Source of the DNA: Candidatus Thiodiazotropha sp. (ex Gloverina cf. vestifex)
GTDB lineage: Bacteria > Pseudomonadota > Gammaproteobacteria > Chromatiales > Chromatiaceae
DNA: 24,585 bases
Assembly (NCBI GenBank): GCA_025656435.1
Contig: JAHXHT010000007.1
Location: 1-24,585 of the forward strand
Direction of reading: 5' to 3'
Part shown: positions 7,854-15,381 of the stretch, in pieces
Numbering within the stretch: the first letter of the stretch is position 1
How the letters are laid out: each line of letters starts with the position of its first letter
Position numbers and translations under genes: made by a program
Notes under the pieces: generated by a model
The model's database searches: none
What the model was told of the DNA's origin: nothing
The model's input: only the letters and a program-made list of their open reading frames with translations

Positions 7854-8694
7854 CAATCCTTTTCCGGGTGAAAACAATACCGGACATATATGGGACGATA
7901 ACATCCGGGAGCTCAGCAACCCCCCACCACGGTGGTGGATGATAGCTTTCTGGGCTTCTGTAATCTGGTGGATAGCCTATGGTGTGCTCTATCCCATGTG
8001 GCCCACGCTTGATGGGAACACAAAAGGTGTCATGGGCTGGTCCCAGATGCAGGAGTATAAGCAGGGTGTGGCTGAGGTCGAGAGCGTCCGTGCTCAGTAC
8101 GAAACCCAGATTGAAAGTCTGAGCGCCAGCGAAATTTTGGCAATGCCAGGCCTTTCAGGTTATACGGTCGCCTCTGCCAAGGTACTATTTGGTGATAACT
8201 GCGCACCTTGTCATGGTGGTGGTGGTCAGGGTGGTCCCGGATACCCTGTCTTGGCTGACGACGACTGGTTGTACGGTGGCGTCATCGACAATATCCAGCA
8301 GACCGTCACTATGGGCCGCAAAGGCATCATGACCGCGCATGGTAAGATCCTCTCCGATACGGAGATCGACAGCCTGGCGAAAGCGATTGAAGCAGGCAAT
8401 CCTTCTTCCGATCCTAACTTCACCCAGAAGGGCTGTATCGCCTGTCACGGGATGGACGGTAAGGGTATGGCGGTACTGGGTTCTGCTAACCTGACGGATG
8501 GAATTTACCGTTTCATGCCTGCTGATGGCGAGACCCTGTTGGATAGCATCAAAAACACCATTAAGTATGGTGTCAATGATGTCACCGAACCGAAGACTCG
8601 TGAGGCTGTGATGCCGGCTTTTGGTGATAGATTGTCAAAAGACGATATCAAGAAGCTTGCGGTTTATGTTCATAAGTTTGGTGGTGGACAGTAA
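7843..8694 (+). CDS. ccoP: cbb3-type oxidase subunit III, diheme cytochrome c
   Basis: The diheme cytochrome c subunit, the electron entry point of the oxidase. The 283-residue protein begins with the family-typical GHIWDDNIRELSNPPPRWW, one membrane helix (about residues 31-53) and a periplasmic part. Two heme sites are visible: CAPCH (C120, C123, H124) and CIACH (C198, C201, H202). ATG 7843 has GGAG at 7833-7836 upstream and overlaps ccoQ. Length is within the usual range of about 280-320. A strong hairpin follows 42 bases after the stop and may protect the 3' end of the ccoNOQP message. Confidence 0.96.
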   Translation: MVDNNPFPGENNTGHIWDDNIRELSNPPPRWWMIAFWASVIWWIAYGVLYPMWPTLDGNTKGVMGWSQMQEYKQGVAEVESVRAQYETQIESLSASEILAMPGLSGYTVASAKVLFGDNCAPCHGGGGQGGPGYPVLADDDWLYGGVIDNIQQTVTMGRKGIMTAHGKILSDTEIDSLAKAIEAGNPSSDPNFTQKGCIACHGMDGKGMAVLGSANLTDGIYRFMPADGETLLDSIKNTIKYGVNDVTEPKTREAVMPAFGDRLSKDDIKKLAVYVHKFGGGQ

Positions 8695-8734
8695 AACCTT
8701 CACTAAATTCGAACGAGCATTTTTTCCATCTGTA

Positions 8735-8761
8735 CTGTGTGAGGCCGAGTGCCTCACACGG
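8735..8761 (+). other. Hairpin between ccoP and the small downstream ORF
   Basis: GTGTGAGGC (8737-8745) and GCCTCACAC (8751-8759) form a perfect nine-pair stem around the loop CGAGT. A G-U and a C-G pair at the base extend it. No T run follows, so it is not a classical terminator. It may be an mRNA stabiliser or processing site that sets the ratio of the oxidase subunits to the following gene. Confidence 0.6.
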
Positions 8762-8782
8762 ATTAAATAAAAGGGGATTGCT

Positions 8783-8911
8783 ATGAACGGAGATGCAGTA
8801 TTTTGAGGTTCCATCATCACCGTCGTGATCAGTGTTGTTATCATTATATTTCTTGGCTTTAAAGTTAAGAATCTAATTAAGATCGACGCTGAGAAGCACG
8901 GCAACCAATAG
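8783..8911 (+). pseudogene. Small single-helix membrane ORF with in-frame TGA
   Basis: ATG 8783 follows a strong AAGGGG (8771-8776). The frame reads MNGDAVF, then TGA (8804-8806), and continues without another stop to TAG 8909. If TGA were read through, the product would have 42 residues: a short head, a hydrophobic helix (GSIITVVISVVIIIFLGF) and a charged tail (KVKNLIKIDAEKHGNQ). The helix followed by basic then mixed residues resembles small cbb3 accessory peptides such as CcoQ or CcoM in layout only. TGA is most simply a mutated TGG (Trp). Selenocysteine is possible: an ATCAC/GTGAT stem with loop CGTC starts nine bases after the TGA. TGA is a normal stop elsewhere in the window. The helix after the TGA argues that the frame was or is coding. 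Confidence 0.6.
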
Positions 8912-8930
8912 ATTTTTTTTGATCTATTGA

Positions 8931-8961
8931 AGGAGGGGGGGTTAAAAACCCCCCTTTTTTT
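8931..8961 (+). terminator. Rho-independent terminator after the ccoNOQP unit
   Basis: A run of G (8935-8941), a short AT-rich loop and six C (8949-8954) form a strong stem, followed immediately by seven T (8955-8961). It ends the ccoNOQP and small-ORF transcript and separates it from ccoG, which therefore needs its own promoter or read-through. Confidence 0.92.
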
Positions 8962-9126
8962 ATGTGTGATTTTTTCTGTATATGACGTGTTGAAACTAAG
9001 GTATTTCCAATGGTTTAAGTATGTTGAATGACACTAAGTTATTGATAAAACGCATTGGCCAGAGAGTGCTTGAGTATATATGATTATCCTAATCTACGAC
9101 CCCCTGATTTAACAGGAGAAAGACCG

Positions 9127-10563
9127 TTGAGTGAGACAAAGAATGTGGCATCCCGGCAGCAATCCGTGGATGACCTCTATGAAGAGTCGGTACATTGGCA
9201 CTTGAACACGGGTGATGAGACCATTCATGCAAAACGCATGGGTGGCTACTGGCGGAATATCAAGTGGCTGGCTGCTTCAAGTTGGATCATTTTCTTTGTC
9301 GGTCCCTATTTTCAATGGGACGGCAGACAAGCCGTACTTTTCGATATCCCTAATCGACAGTTTCATATTCTGGGTGTAACGATCTTACCCCAGGACTTCT
9401 GGATGCTTTCCCTGGTACTTCTTTTTTTAGCGCTGTTGCTGGCCGTGGTCACGGCCTTGGCAGGCCGGGTGTATTGCGGCTTCTTCTGTTTTCAGACCAT
9501 ATGGACGGATGCTTTCACTTGGTTGGAGAATAAATTAGAAGGAGGTCCACAGAAAAGGCGTAAGCTGGAGAAAGCCTCTCTTGACTTCAGGAAGGTTAGA
9601 ATCAAGACGACGAAGCATCTGCTTTGGCTGGCGATATCGGTACTGACCGGTATCAGTTTCGTTGCATGGTTTTATGGTGCTATTGAAATCTGGCAAGATT
9701 TTTTCACCTTAAAGGCCAGTCCCGTCGCCTACGGATTTATTGGCATGTTCACGGCAGGCACTTATGTGCTGGCGGGATTCATGCGCGAACAGGCCTGTTT
9801 CTGGCTTTGTCCCTATGCCCGCATTCAGGGGGTCATGATTGACCAAACCACAATTGTGCCTACCTACGACTACCATCGTGGTGAGCCTCGTGGACGGATC
9901 AAGAAGGGTCAGTCCGATGAAGAGCGGACGACCGGCGATTGTGTGGACTGTAAGCAGTGTATCGTTGTCTGCCCAACCGGGGTGGATATCCGTCATGGAC
10001 AGCAGGAGGGGTGTATCATGTGTGCACTCTGCATCGATGCCTGTGACGAGGTTATGGAGAAGATTGGGCACCCAACAGGGCTGATTCGATTCGAGTCATT
10101 CGAGTCGATGGAAGCCAACAAAAAGCCTCAACCGCTCTACAAACGTCCTCGGGTCTGGGTCTACTCTGCCATTATGTCTTTGGCACTGGTGGGTATCGCT
10201 TACGGACTGACTTCACTGGCGCCACTGGAACTGAAGGTGATACATGCCCGTCAGCCATTATTTGTCCTTCAGAGTGACGGTAGCATTCAGAATAAATATA
10301 CCCTGAAGATTCTCAATAAAATGGGTGAAGATATTCAGGCAACTATCAGTGCCACCGGGCCGGAAGGGCTGATTCTTGTCGATGCGGACCGGGTGACAAC
10401 CGCCCGCCACGGAAGGGTGACGCCTAGAACTGTCTTCGTCAAGGTGCCAAAAGAGAATCTCACACAGGAGACAACTCCAATTGTGTTTACTGTGCAGGGT
10501 GGATACAACAATCAAGTGCTATCAGGTGATCGAAAGAGCGTGTTTATCGGTCCACGCCTCTAG
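9127..10563 (+). CDS. ccoG: Cytochrome c oxidase accessory protein CcoG (RdxA/FixG family)
   Basis: A membrane iron-sulfur protein involved in copper handling during cbb3 assembly; CcoG reduces Cu(II) in studied bacteria. The 478-residue protein has several membrane helices. A VYCGFFCFQTIW motif lies near residues 116-126, and ACFWLCPYARIQG near 223-235. Two 4Fe-4S sets follow: C272, C275, C278, C282 and C296, C299, C302, C306. A C-terminal Ig-like FixG_C domain ends the protein. The family usually shows CGFFCPQT; here the Pro is Phe. I chose TTG 9127 because AGGAG (9114-9118) lies at good spacing. The open frame extends upstream to 9055 without a ribosome site. A weak promoter candidate is TTGAAA 8990-8995 with TTTAAG 9014-9019. 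Confidence 0.94.
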   Translation: MSETKNVASRQQSVDDLYEESVHWHLNTGDETIHAKRMGGYWRNIKWLAASSWIIFFVGPYFQWDGRQAVLFDIPNRQFHILGVTILPQDFWMLSLVLLFLALLLAVVTALAGRVYCGFFCFQTIWTDAFTWLENKLEGGPQKRRKLEKASLDFRKVRIKTTKHLLWLAISVLTGISFVAWFYGAIEIWQDFFTLKASPVAYGFIGMFTAGTYVLAGFMREQACFWLCPYARIQGVMIDQTTIVPTYDYHRGEPRGRIKKGQSDEERTTGDCVDCKQCIVVCPTGVDIRHGQQEGCIMCALCIDACDEVMEKIGHPTGLIRFESFESMEANKKPQPLYKRPRVWVYSAIMSLALVGIAYGLTSLAPLELKVIHARQPLFVLQSDGSIQNKYTLKILNKMGEDIQATISATGPEGLILVDADRVTTARHGRVTPRTVFVKVPKENLTQETTPIVFTVQGGYNNQVLSGDRKSVFIGPRL

Positions 10564-10651
10564 CAATCTGTTGTATCATAGGCAACTCGCTCGGGAGGGT
10601 GGACTGTTATGTCCGTCCTTCGTCGTTAAAGATTATTTATAACTGGCAATT

Positions 10652-11155
10652 ATGACAGAGAAAAAATCAGCTTGGCGGAGTCCGTGGGTTATCGGGTGGA
10701 TCCTGATGGTGATCATCTTCTTCACCATGAATATGATCATGATCTACCTGGCGCAGAGTGGTAATCCTGGTCTGGTGGTGGATGACTTTTATGATCGCGG
10801 GCAGGATTACGAGAAGAACATGCTCAAACGTCAGGCAAGGAATCCCGGTTGGCAGATGAAGATCGATCTACCGAAAAAAATCGGTGTTGACGAACCGGTT
10901 ATTTGCCGGTTTTCTGTGCTTGATAAAACAGGCAATGCTATTGATCCTGACAGTGTTACTTTCTATGCCTACCGGCCTTCGGATGCGAAGCAAGACTTTT
11001 CCGTTCCGATGCAGAAAGTGGGAGCCGGCCTCTACGAAGCTGAGGTTAGTTTTCCGTTGTTGGGTGTTTGGGATATGCTTGTCAGCGTCACGAATGGTGA
11101 GGATGAGTACAACACACCGAAACGGATCAGTGTCGGTATCGATTTGATTCCCTGA
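10652..11155 (+). CDS. ccoH: cbb3 oxidase assembly protein CcoH (FixH family)
   Basis: A 167-residue protein with one N-terminal membrane helix (about residues 12-34, WVIGWILMVIIFFTMNMIMIY). The periplasmic domain opens with NPGLVVDDFYDRGQDYEK, a segment characteristic of FixH/CcoH, and ends in a beta-rich fold. CcoH interacts with the oxidase during assembly. No clear Shine-Dalgarno precedes ATG 10652. A small stem at about 10601-10614 (GGAC with GTCC) lies in the 88-base gap after ccoG. ccoI begins eight bases after its stop. Confidence 0.9.
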   Translation: MTEKKSAWRSPWVIGWILMVIIFFTMNMIMIYLAQSGNPGLVVDDFYDRGQDYEKNMLKRQARNPGWQMKIDLPKKIGVDEPVICRFSVLDKTGNAIDPDSVTFYAYRPSDAKQDFSVPMQKVGAGLYEAEVSFPLLGVWDMLVSVTNGEDEYNTPKRISVGIDLIP

Positions 11156-11163
11156 GTCCTGGT

Positions 11164-13665
11164 GTGTCTGAATTGAATTCAGCGCAGACCTGTTTTCACT
11201 GCAGCCTGCCGGTACCTCCTCAAGAAGAGGTTGAGGCTGAGATCGAAGGCGAAATGCAGCAATTTTGTTGCACCGGCTGTAAAGCGGTATGCCAAGCTAT
11301 TTTTTCAGCAGGCCTTGAAGGTTTCTATCAGCGCACACCTGAGGATGCCTGTCTCGCACCCCCACCAGAAATTCCCAAAGAACTGGCGCTCTATGACCTT
11401 GACGAAGTGCAGGAGGAGTTCGTTGGTGGTCTGGAAGAGGAGCGGGATATTCATCTGCTTATCGAAGGCATTCACTGTGCAGCTTGTGTTTGGCTCATCG
11501 AACATACACTGAATGCCATGCCCGGTGTGGTTACGGCGCAAGTCAATCTTTCCGGTAAAAGACTTCATGTTAAGTGGCATAACGGACGTCTCCCGTTATC
11601 ACAAATCATTCAACGGTTGGGACAGATCGGCTATGCCGCTGTTCCTTATGATCCCGAGGTGGCCGAGGGCGCACTGAAAAAGCAGAATCGCCATCTGCTC
11701 TATCGCATGGCATTCGCTGCATTCGGCATGATGAATCTGATGTGGATCTCCATCGCCCTCTATGCCGGTGCGGATCAGGGTGAGTTCCGTAGTCTCTTCC
11801 ATTGGGTGGGGTTTGCGCTGTCGACACCTGTGTTGCTCTATTCCGGCTACCCTTTCTATAAAGGCGCCTGGTCGGGCTTGAAGAATTTACACTTGGGGAT
11901 GGATCTGCCGATCGCTATCGGTGCCTCGATCACCTATCTCTATTCCGTCTACGTGACCCTGACTGGCAGCGTGGTGGGAGAAGTCTATTACGATACCGTC
12001 GTCAATTTTCTCTTCGTCATTCTGGTCGGTCGTTATCTTGAAGCGATGTCCAAGCGCCAGGCTGTTGCTGCGACGCAAAGGCTGCTCGACCTTCAGCCCA
12101 GGGTCGCTACACTCTTTCAGGGTGGCAGGGAGAAGATTGTACCGATTCGAGCCGTCAATATTGGGGATACCGTGCTGGTCAAGCCGGGAGAGCGAATTCC
12201 TATCGATGGATTCATTATCGAAGGCCGTGGCAGCATTAATGAATCAATGCTGACCGGTGAATCCCTGCCGGCAAACAAAGGGCCGGGTGACGAAGTATCT
12301 GCAGGTACGATCAACAGTCATGGTGCCCTGCAGATCGAAGTGAAAGGCTCACTGAAGAATACTGCCCTTGGCCGCATCATCAGTCTGGTCGAGGAGGCAC
12401 AGGGTTCCAAAGCGCCGATCCAGTGTCTGGCAGACCAGATTGTACCCTGGTTCGTAGCCGCTACTCTGGGATTGGCGACAGTGACCTTTCTCTATTGGGT
12501 TGGCAGTTCGTTGGAAGTGGCACTATTGGCTGCAACCTCCGTGTTGATTATCACCTGCCCATGCGCATTTGGCCTGGCGACGCCCATGTCTATCGCAGTG
12601 GCCTCCGGGCTTGGCGCTAAATACGGCATCTTGGTCAAGAACGGTGAGGTGCTGGAATCGCTCTCTTCCATCAATCATGTGATTTTCGACAAGACGGGAA
12701 CCCTGACTGAAGGGGGTATGTCGGTCGTTGGTATCTACACTGAAACTCATGTGTGGGAAGGGTCTAAAGAAGATGATGCGACTGAAGAGGTCCGCTCACT
12801 TATGATGAAGCTGGCTGCGGTTGAGCGCTTTGCGGAACATCCAACCGCTCAGGCCGTGCTCGATTGGGTAGCGTCCCAGTCACTGGACCAGCATGGGCTG
12901 AAAGCGAAGAACTTCGAACATAGACCGGGGCAGGGTGTCAGTGCTACGGTGGATGGTGAGGAAATATTTATAGGTAGTCCAAGTCTGCTGACTCACCATA
13001 ACATCGATGCTTCAGAAACATTCAAGGCACTGGCCGCTACGCTGGATAATCGGGGTGTGGGTTCGATTCGAGTGGCCGTGGATGGCAGGGAGGTTGCATT
13101 ACTGGCAGTCGAAGACAGAATCCGGTCTGATGCCAAAGATTTGATCGATGCACTTAAAGCCGAGGGGTTAAGTCTGACGCTACTCAGTGGTGATAGACGG
13201 GACGCTGCCGAGGCAATCGCCCATCGGCTAGGTGGTATGAATGTCATTGCCGAGGTGTTGCCTGAAGAGAAGGATCAGGTAGTGCAACAATTGCAGGCCA
13301 AAGGGGAACGGGTTGCTATGGTGGGTGACGGTGTGAACGATGCGCCGGCCCTGGTACGTGCCGATGTGGGGATTGCCATGGGTTCGGGAACTGATGTCTC
13401 GATCGCCAGCGCCGATATTGTTCTGATGAGTGGTGAGCTGGAGAAAGTACGCCTTGCCATCGGCCTCTCCCGACGCACGCTGAGTACAATGCGACAAAAT
13501 ATCGGCATTTCAATTACCTACAATATCATTATGGTGCCCTTGGCCATGTCGGCGATCGTCACTCCATTGGTGGCGGCGATCTCGATGCCGATGAGTTCAC
13601 TAGCCGTAATTGGTAATTCAGCCAGAATCCGCACCCTGTTTAAAGGTGTTAAGATAAAGTCATGA
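11164..13665 (+). CDS. ccoI: Copper-exporting P1B-type ATPase CcoI (FixI)
   Basis: Moves copper across the inner membrane for insertion into the cbb3 binuclear centre. The 833-residue protein starts with a Cys-rich module (CFHC at 10-13, CCTGC at 35-39) typical of CcoI. A heavy-metal-associated domain with HCAAC (C105, C108) follows, then about eight membrane helices. The actuator motif is TGESLP (364-369) and the transport site is CPC (465-467). The phosphorylation site is DKTGT (D509), with HP at 559-560 and the hinge GDGVNDAP (721-728). GTG 11164 lies eight bases after ccoH; no strong Shine-Dalgarno is seen. The Cys-rich N-terminus and the neighbours distinguish it from CopA. Confidence 0.95.
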   Translation: MSELNSAQTCFHCSLPVPPQEEVEAEIEGEMQQFCCTGCKAVCQAIFSAGLEGFYQRTPEDACLAPPPEIPKELALYDLDEVQEEFVGGLEEERDIHLLIEGIHCAACVWLIEHTLNAMPGVVTAQVNLSGKRLHVKWHNGRLPLSQIIQRLGQIGYAAVPYDPEVAEGALKKQNRHLLYRMAFAAFGMMNLMWISIALYAGADQGEFRSLFHWVGFALSTPVLLYSGYPFYKGAWSGLKNLHLGMDLPIAIGASITYLYSVYVTLTGSVVGEVYYDTVVNFLFVILVGRYLEAMSKRQAVAATQRLLDLQPRVATLFQGGREKIVPIRAVNIGDTVLVKPGERIPIDGFIIEGRGSINESMLTGESLPANKGPGDEVSAGTINSHGALQIEVKGSLKNTALGRIISLVEEAQGSKAPIQCLADQIVPWFVAATLGLATVTFLYWVGSSLEVALLAATSVLIITCPCAFGLATPMSIAVASGLGAKYGILVKNGEVLESLSSINHVIFDKTGTLTEGGMSVVGIYTETHVWEGSKEDDATEEVRSLMMKLAAVERFAEHPTAQAVLDWVASQSLDQHGLKAKNFEHRPGQGVSATVDGEEIFIGSPSLLTHHNIDASETFKALAATLDNRGVGSIRVAVDGREVALLAVEDRIRSDAKDLIDALKAEGLSLTLLSGDRRDAAEAIAHRLGGMNVIAEVLPEEKDQVVQQLQAKGERVAMVGDGVNDAPALVRADVGIAMGSGTDVSIASADIVLMSGELEKVRLAIGLSRRTLSTMRQNIGISITYNIIMVPLAMSAIVTPLVAAISMPMSSLAVIGNSARIRTLFKGVKIKS

Positions 13666-13687
13666 GTTGTCGCGACGGAGTTGAATG

Positions 13688-13888
13688 ATGGACGTTATCT
13701 ATGGCTTGATACCCGGCATGATCCTATTGGGGCTGGCTGCGGTAGGCGTATTGTTCTGGGCAGCCCGTAGTGGTCAATTCGATGATCTTGAGGGAGAGGC
13801 ACACCGGATCCTGATGGATGACGATCTGCGGCCGGCTAAAAAGAAAAAGCCCAGGCAGCGGATGCCCGATGCGGAAGATCAAGAGTAG
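13688..13888 (+). CDS. ccoS: cbb3 oxidase assembly protein CcoS
   Basis: A 66-residue protein with one membrane helix (about residues 5-26) followed by AARSGQFDDLEGEAHRILMDDD, the signature of CcoS. It then has a Lys/Arg-rich tail. CcoS is needed for cofactor insertion into the oxidase. ATG 13688 is preferred over ATG 13685, three bases upstream, because GGAG (13677-13680) is then seven bases away and family members start M-x-x-(I/L)-Y. It is the last gene of ccoGHIS. A repeat copy begins two bases after its stop. Confidence 0.93.
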   Translation: MDVIYGLIPGMILLGLAAVGVLFWAARSGQFDDLEGEAHRILMDDDLRPAKKKKPRQRMPDAEDQE

Positions 13889-13889
13889 C

Positions 13890-13906
13890 TAGTGTTAACA
13901 GGCCCT
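13890..13906 (+). repeat. Solo copy of the MITE terminal repeat
   Basis: The 17 bases TAGTGTTAACAGGCCCT are identical to 15165-15181, the right end of the MITE-like element, and inverted relative to its left end (14888-14904). It starts two bases after the ccoS stop. No second end or element body lies next to it. It may be a relic of a lost or rearranged copy. Confidence 0.75.
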
Positions 13907-13932
13907 GGAAGTTCACCCGCCTATTCTCTCAT

Positions 13933-13960
13933 TAACCCGGCATATCAGGTTACCGGGTTA
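13933..13960. terminator. Hairpin between ccoS and the convergent gene
   Basis: TAACCCGG (13933-13940) pairs with CCGGGTTA (13953-13960) around a 12-base loop, in the gap between ccoS and a gene on the opposite strand. There is no T run on either side, so a terminating role is inferred only from its place between two converging genes. Confidence 0.4.
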
Positions 13961-13994
13961 GCACAGTCCTTATCTTCTAAAAGATTGACGCCAT

Positions 13995-14693
13995 TCATCC
14001 CTGTTGCTTAAGCGTCTCTTCGTAACGCCTGTTATTCTCTTCAATGCGGTTGGTGAGTGGCTCGATCTCACTCAGTGGCATGTATTGAATTAACTCTTTT
14101 CCATCTGGATTGAGGCCGATGCTGATGCCATTCTCTGTGTAGATCCAGTGTGTGACACCGGTTTCTGTCTCAGTGATCTTTTCTGCCGGTTGGCCGAAAC
14201 GGCTGGTAACCAACTCCTCATCCAGATTGGCATAAGGTATGTAGTTGATCAGTTTGATCGGAAGGTCGGTGGCCAGAGCATGATCCTCACTGCTGAGTTC
14301 CACTTTGTGAGTGGACTGGCTGGTGCGGCTGATACGGCTACCACGGTCATAGAGGCGTGACAGTAGTTCACTGTCTGCATCTAACACGAGAATGAAGTCG
14401 GCTCTGAGTCCGCTCAGAAAGACACGCTCGAAATAGGCCTCCAGCGCAGGATTGCCGGTATGATCAATGAAGAGATTGAGTTCACCCTGCAGCTGAAATA
14501 CCTGTCTGGCATCGTTCAGCGAACTCGCCTCCAGGGTTAAGTCGAATACCTCCAGTGCACCTTGAGGGGTCAGGTGTGTCTCCCAGGGGAGTTTGGGGTC
14601 GCTGTCCACCTGACGCCCACCAGGCAGTAGAATGGCAAGTGCGATAGCGACCAGGGAGAGGGACAAAACCCAGAAGATGATCTTTTTTTCCAT
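13995..14693 (-). CDS. Unrecognised membrane-anchored protein
   Basis: I do not recognise this 232-residue protein. It has a short basic N-terminus (MEKK), one membrane helix or uncleaved signal (about residues 4-22, IIFWVLSLSLVAIALAILL) and then a soluble, probably periplasmic region of mixed charge. It contains no Cys and no heme motif. A late segment (ETGVTHWIYTENGISIGLNP) looks like a beta sheet, and the C-terminus (EENNRRYEETLKQQG) could be a short helix. The start is ATG at 14693, where the hydrophobic segment begins, with GGAAAG upstream. A longer frame to 14765 adds a non-hydrophobic leader and seems less likely. It is convergent to ccoS and flanked by copies of the same 17-base repeat in inverse orientation. 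A link to the oxidase is not shown by the sequence. Confidence 0.75.
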   Translation of the reverse strand: MEKKIIFWVLSLSLVAIALAILLPGGRQVDSDPKLPWETHLTPQGALEVFDLTLEASSLNDARQVFQLQGELNLFIDHTGNPALEAYFERVFLSGLRADFILVLDADSELLSRLYDRGSRISRTSQSTHKVELSSEDHALATDLPIKLINYIPYANLDEELVTSRFGQPAEKITETETGVTHWIYTENGISIGLNPDGKELIQYMPLSEIEPLTNRIEENNRRYEETLKQQG

Positions 14694-14828
14694 TGGAATT
14701 ACTTTCCGGTATTGATAATTGACGAGGTACACTAACGAATCGGTCCCGCGATGTCTTGCTGCCAATGCGAATTGAGTACTGAGTGGGCATCCATCCGTTG
14801 AGTCAGCATGACCAGAGGAGATTCTACT

Positions 14829-15266
14829 ATGGGAAGCAGTCTTTGGTTCATAACAATTCTCAAAGAACAGCCCTGGATTGGGCTGCTAGGGCCTGTTAAC
14901 ACTAATCCAATAGGTTCTGCTGGGACTGTTTTTGTACCCAGCAAGGCAGAATGAGCGATGTGTAGTCACTCTACATAAGCGAATGATAACGCCGCTGGGT
15001 GCAAAAACAGCCCCAGCCCTTCGGGTTACGCCTGAAAAAGCGCCACTCGGCGTTGCTCGTCGTTCATTTGGAATAACCAAACTTCTCTCCTCGCGCCCCG
15101 CAGGAAGTGCCCTTGGGGTGCGCCTTGATTGGCGCTTTTTCAGGCGCAACAGAACCTATTGGATTAGTGTTAACAGGCCCTAGCAGGCATCTTATTGTTT
15201 TCACTTCTCTTTTGGTTTAAAAAGTGGCTGGTCAAACGGCTCATGCCGGAACAGGATGAAAGCTGA
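14829..15266 (+). pseudogene. Small membrane-peptide gene split by a MITE-like insertion
   Basis: ATG 14829 follows a strong AGAGGAG (14814-14820). The first 20 codons give MGSSLWFITILKEQPWIGLL. They are cut at the TA of codon 20 by a 292-base element. Removing the element and one TA copy joins codon 20 (C14886 plus TA 15181-15182) in frame to AGILLFSLLFWFKKWLVKR and on to TGA 15264-15266. The restored product has 47 residues: a polar/aromatic head, one continuous hydrophobic helix across the junction and a basic then acidic tail. The helix spanning the junction is good evidence that the reconstruction is right. As it stands, translation would run into the element and stop after 41 codons (GCAGAATGA, about 14945-14954). 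It diverges from the unrecognised gene at 14693. Its family is unknown. Confidence 0.75.
14889..15180. mobile_element. 292-bp MITE-like element with TA target duplication
   Basis: Perfect 31-base terminal inverted repeats (14889-14919 and 15150-15180), beginning GGGCCTGTTAACAC, are flanked by TA on both sides (14887-14888 and 15181-15182). Two inner inverted repeats lie inside. One is 23 bases with two mismatches (14920-14942 with 14994-15016). The other is 17 bases and perfect (15029-15045 with 15130-15146). A small stem sits at 14959-14977. There is no transposase and no credible ORF of any length, so it must have been moved by an enzyme supplied elsewhere. TA duplication fits IS630/Tc1-mariner enzymes or the IS427-like branch of IS5; I cannot choose between them. 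The disrupted gene at 14829-15266 proves the insertion. Confidence 0.88.
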
Positions 15267-15381
15267 TTGTTGCTTTTCTGGACAGGGATGCCGACTGCTT
15301 ATTATCAGGGATGCATTTCAACCGCTCCGATGGTAGCCTCCCACGCTGTTACTTTTTTTATAGGCAGGGTGGGCTGCACAG

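Noticed and set aside
9042..9055. TTGAT half-site before ccoG as an FNR box
   Set aside because: The right half (CGCAT) does not resemble ATCAA; a single half-site is not enough.
14886..15183. Open frames on both strands within the MITE
   Set aside because: They follow from the inverted ends and palindromes; they have no ribosome sites and read as low-complexity repeats.
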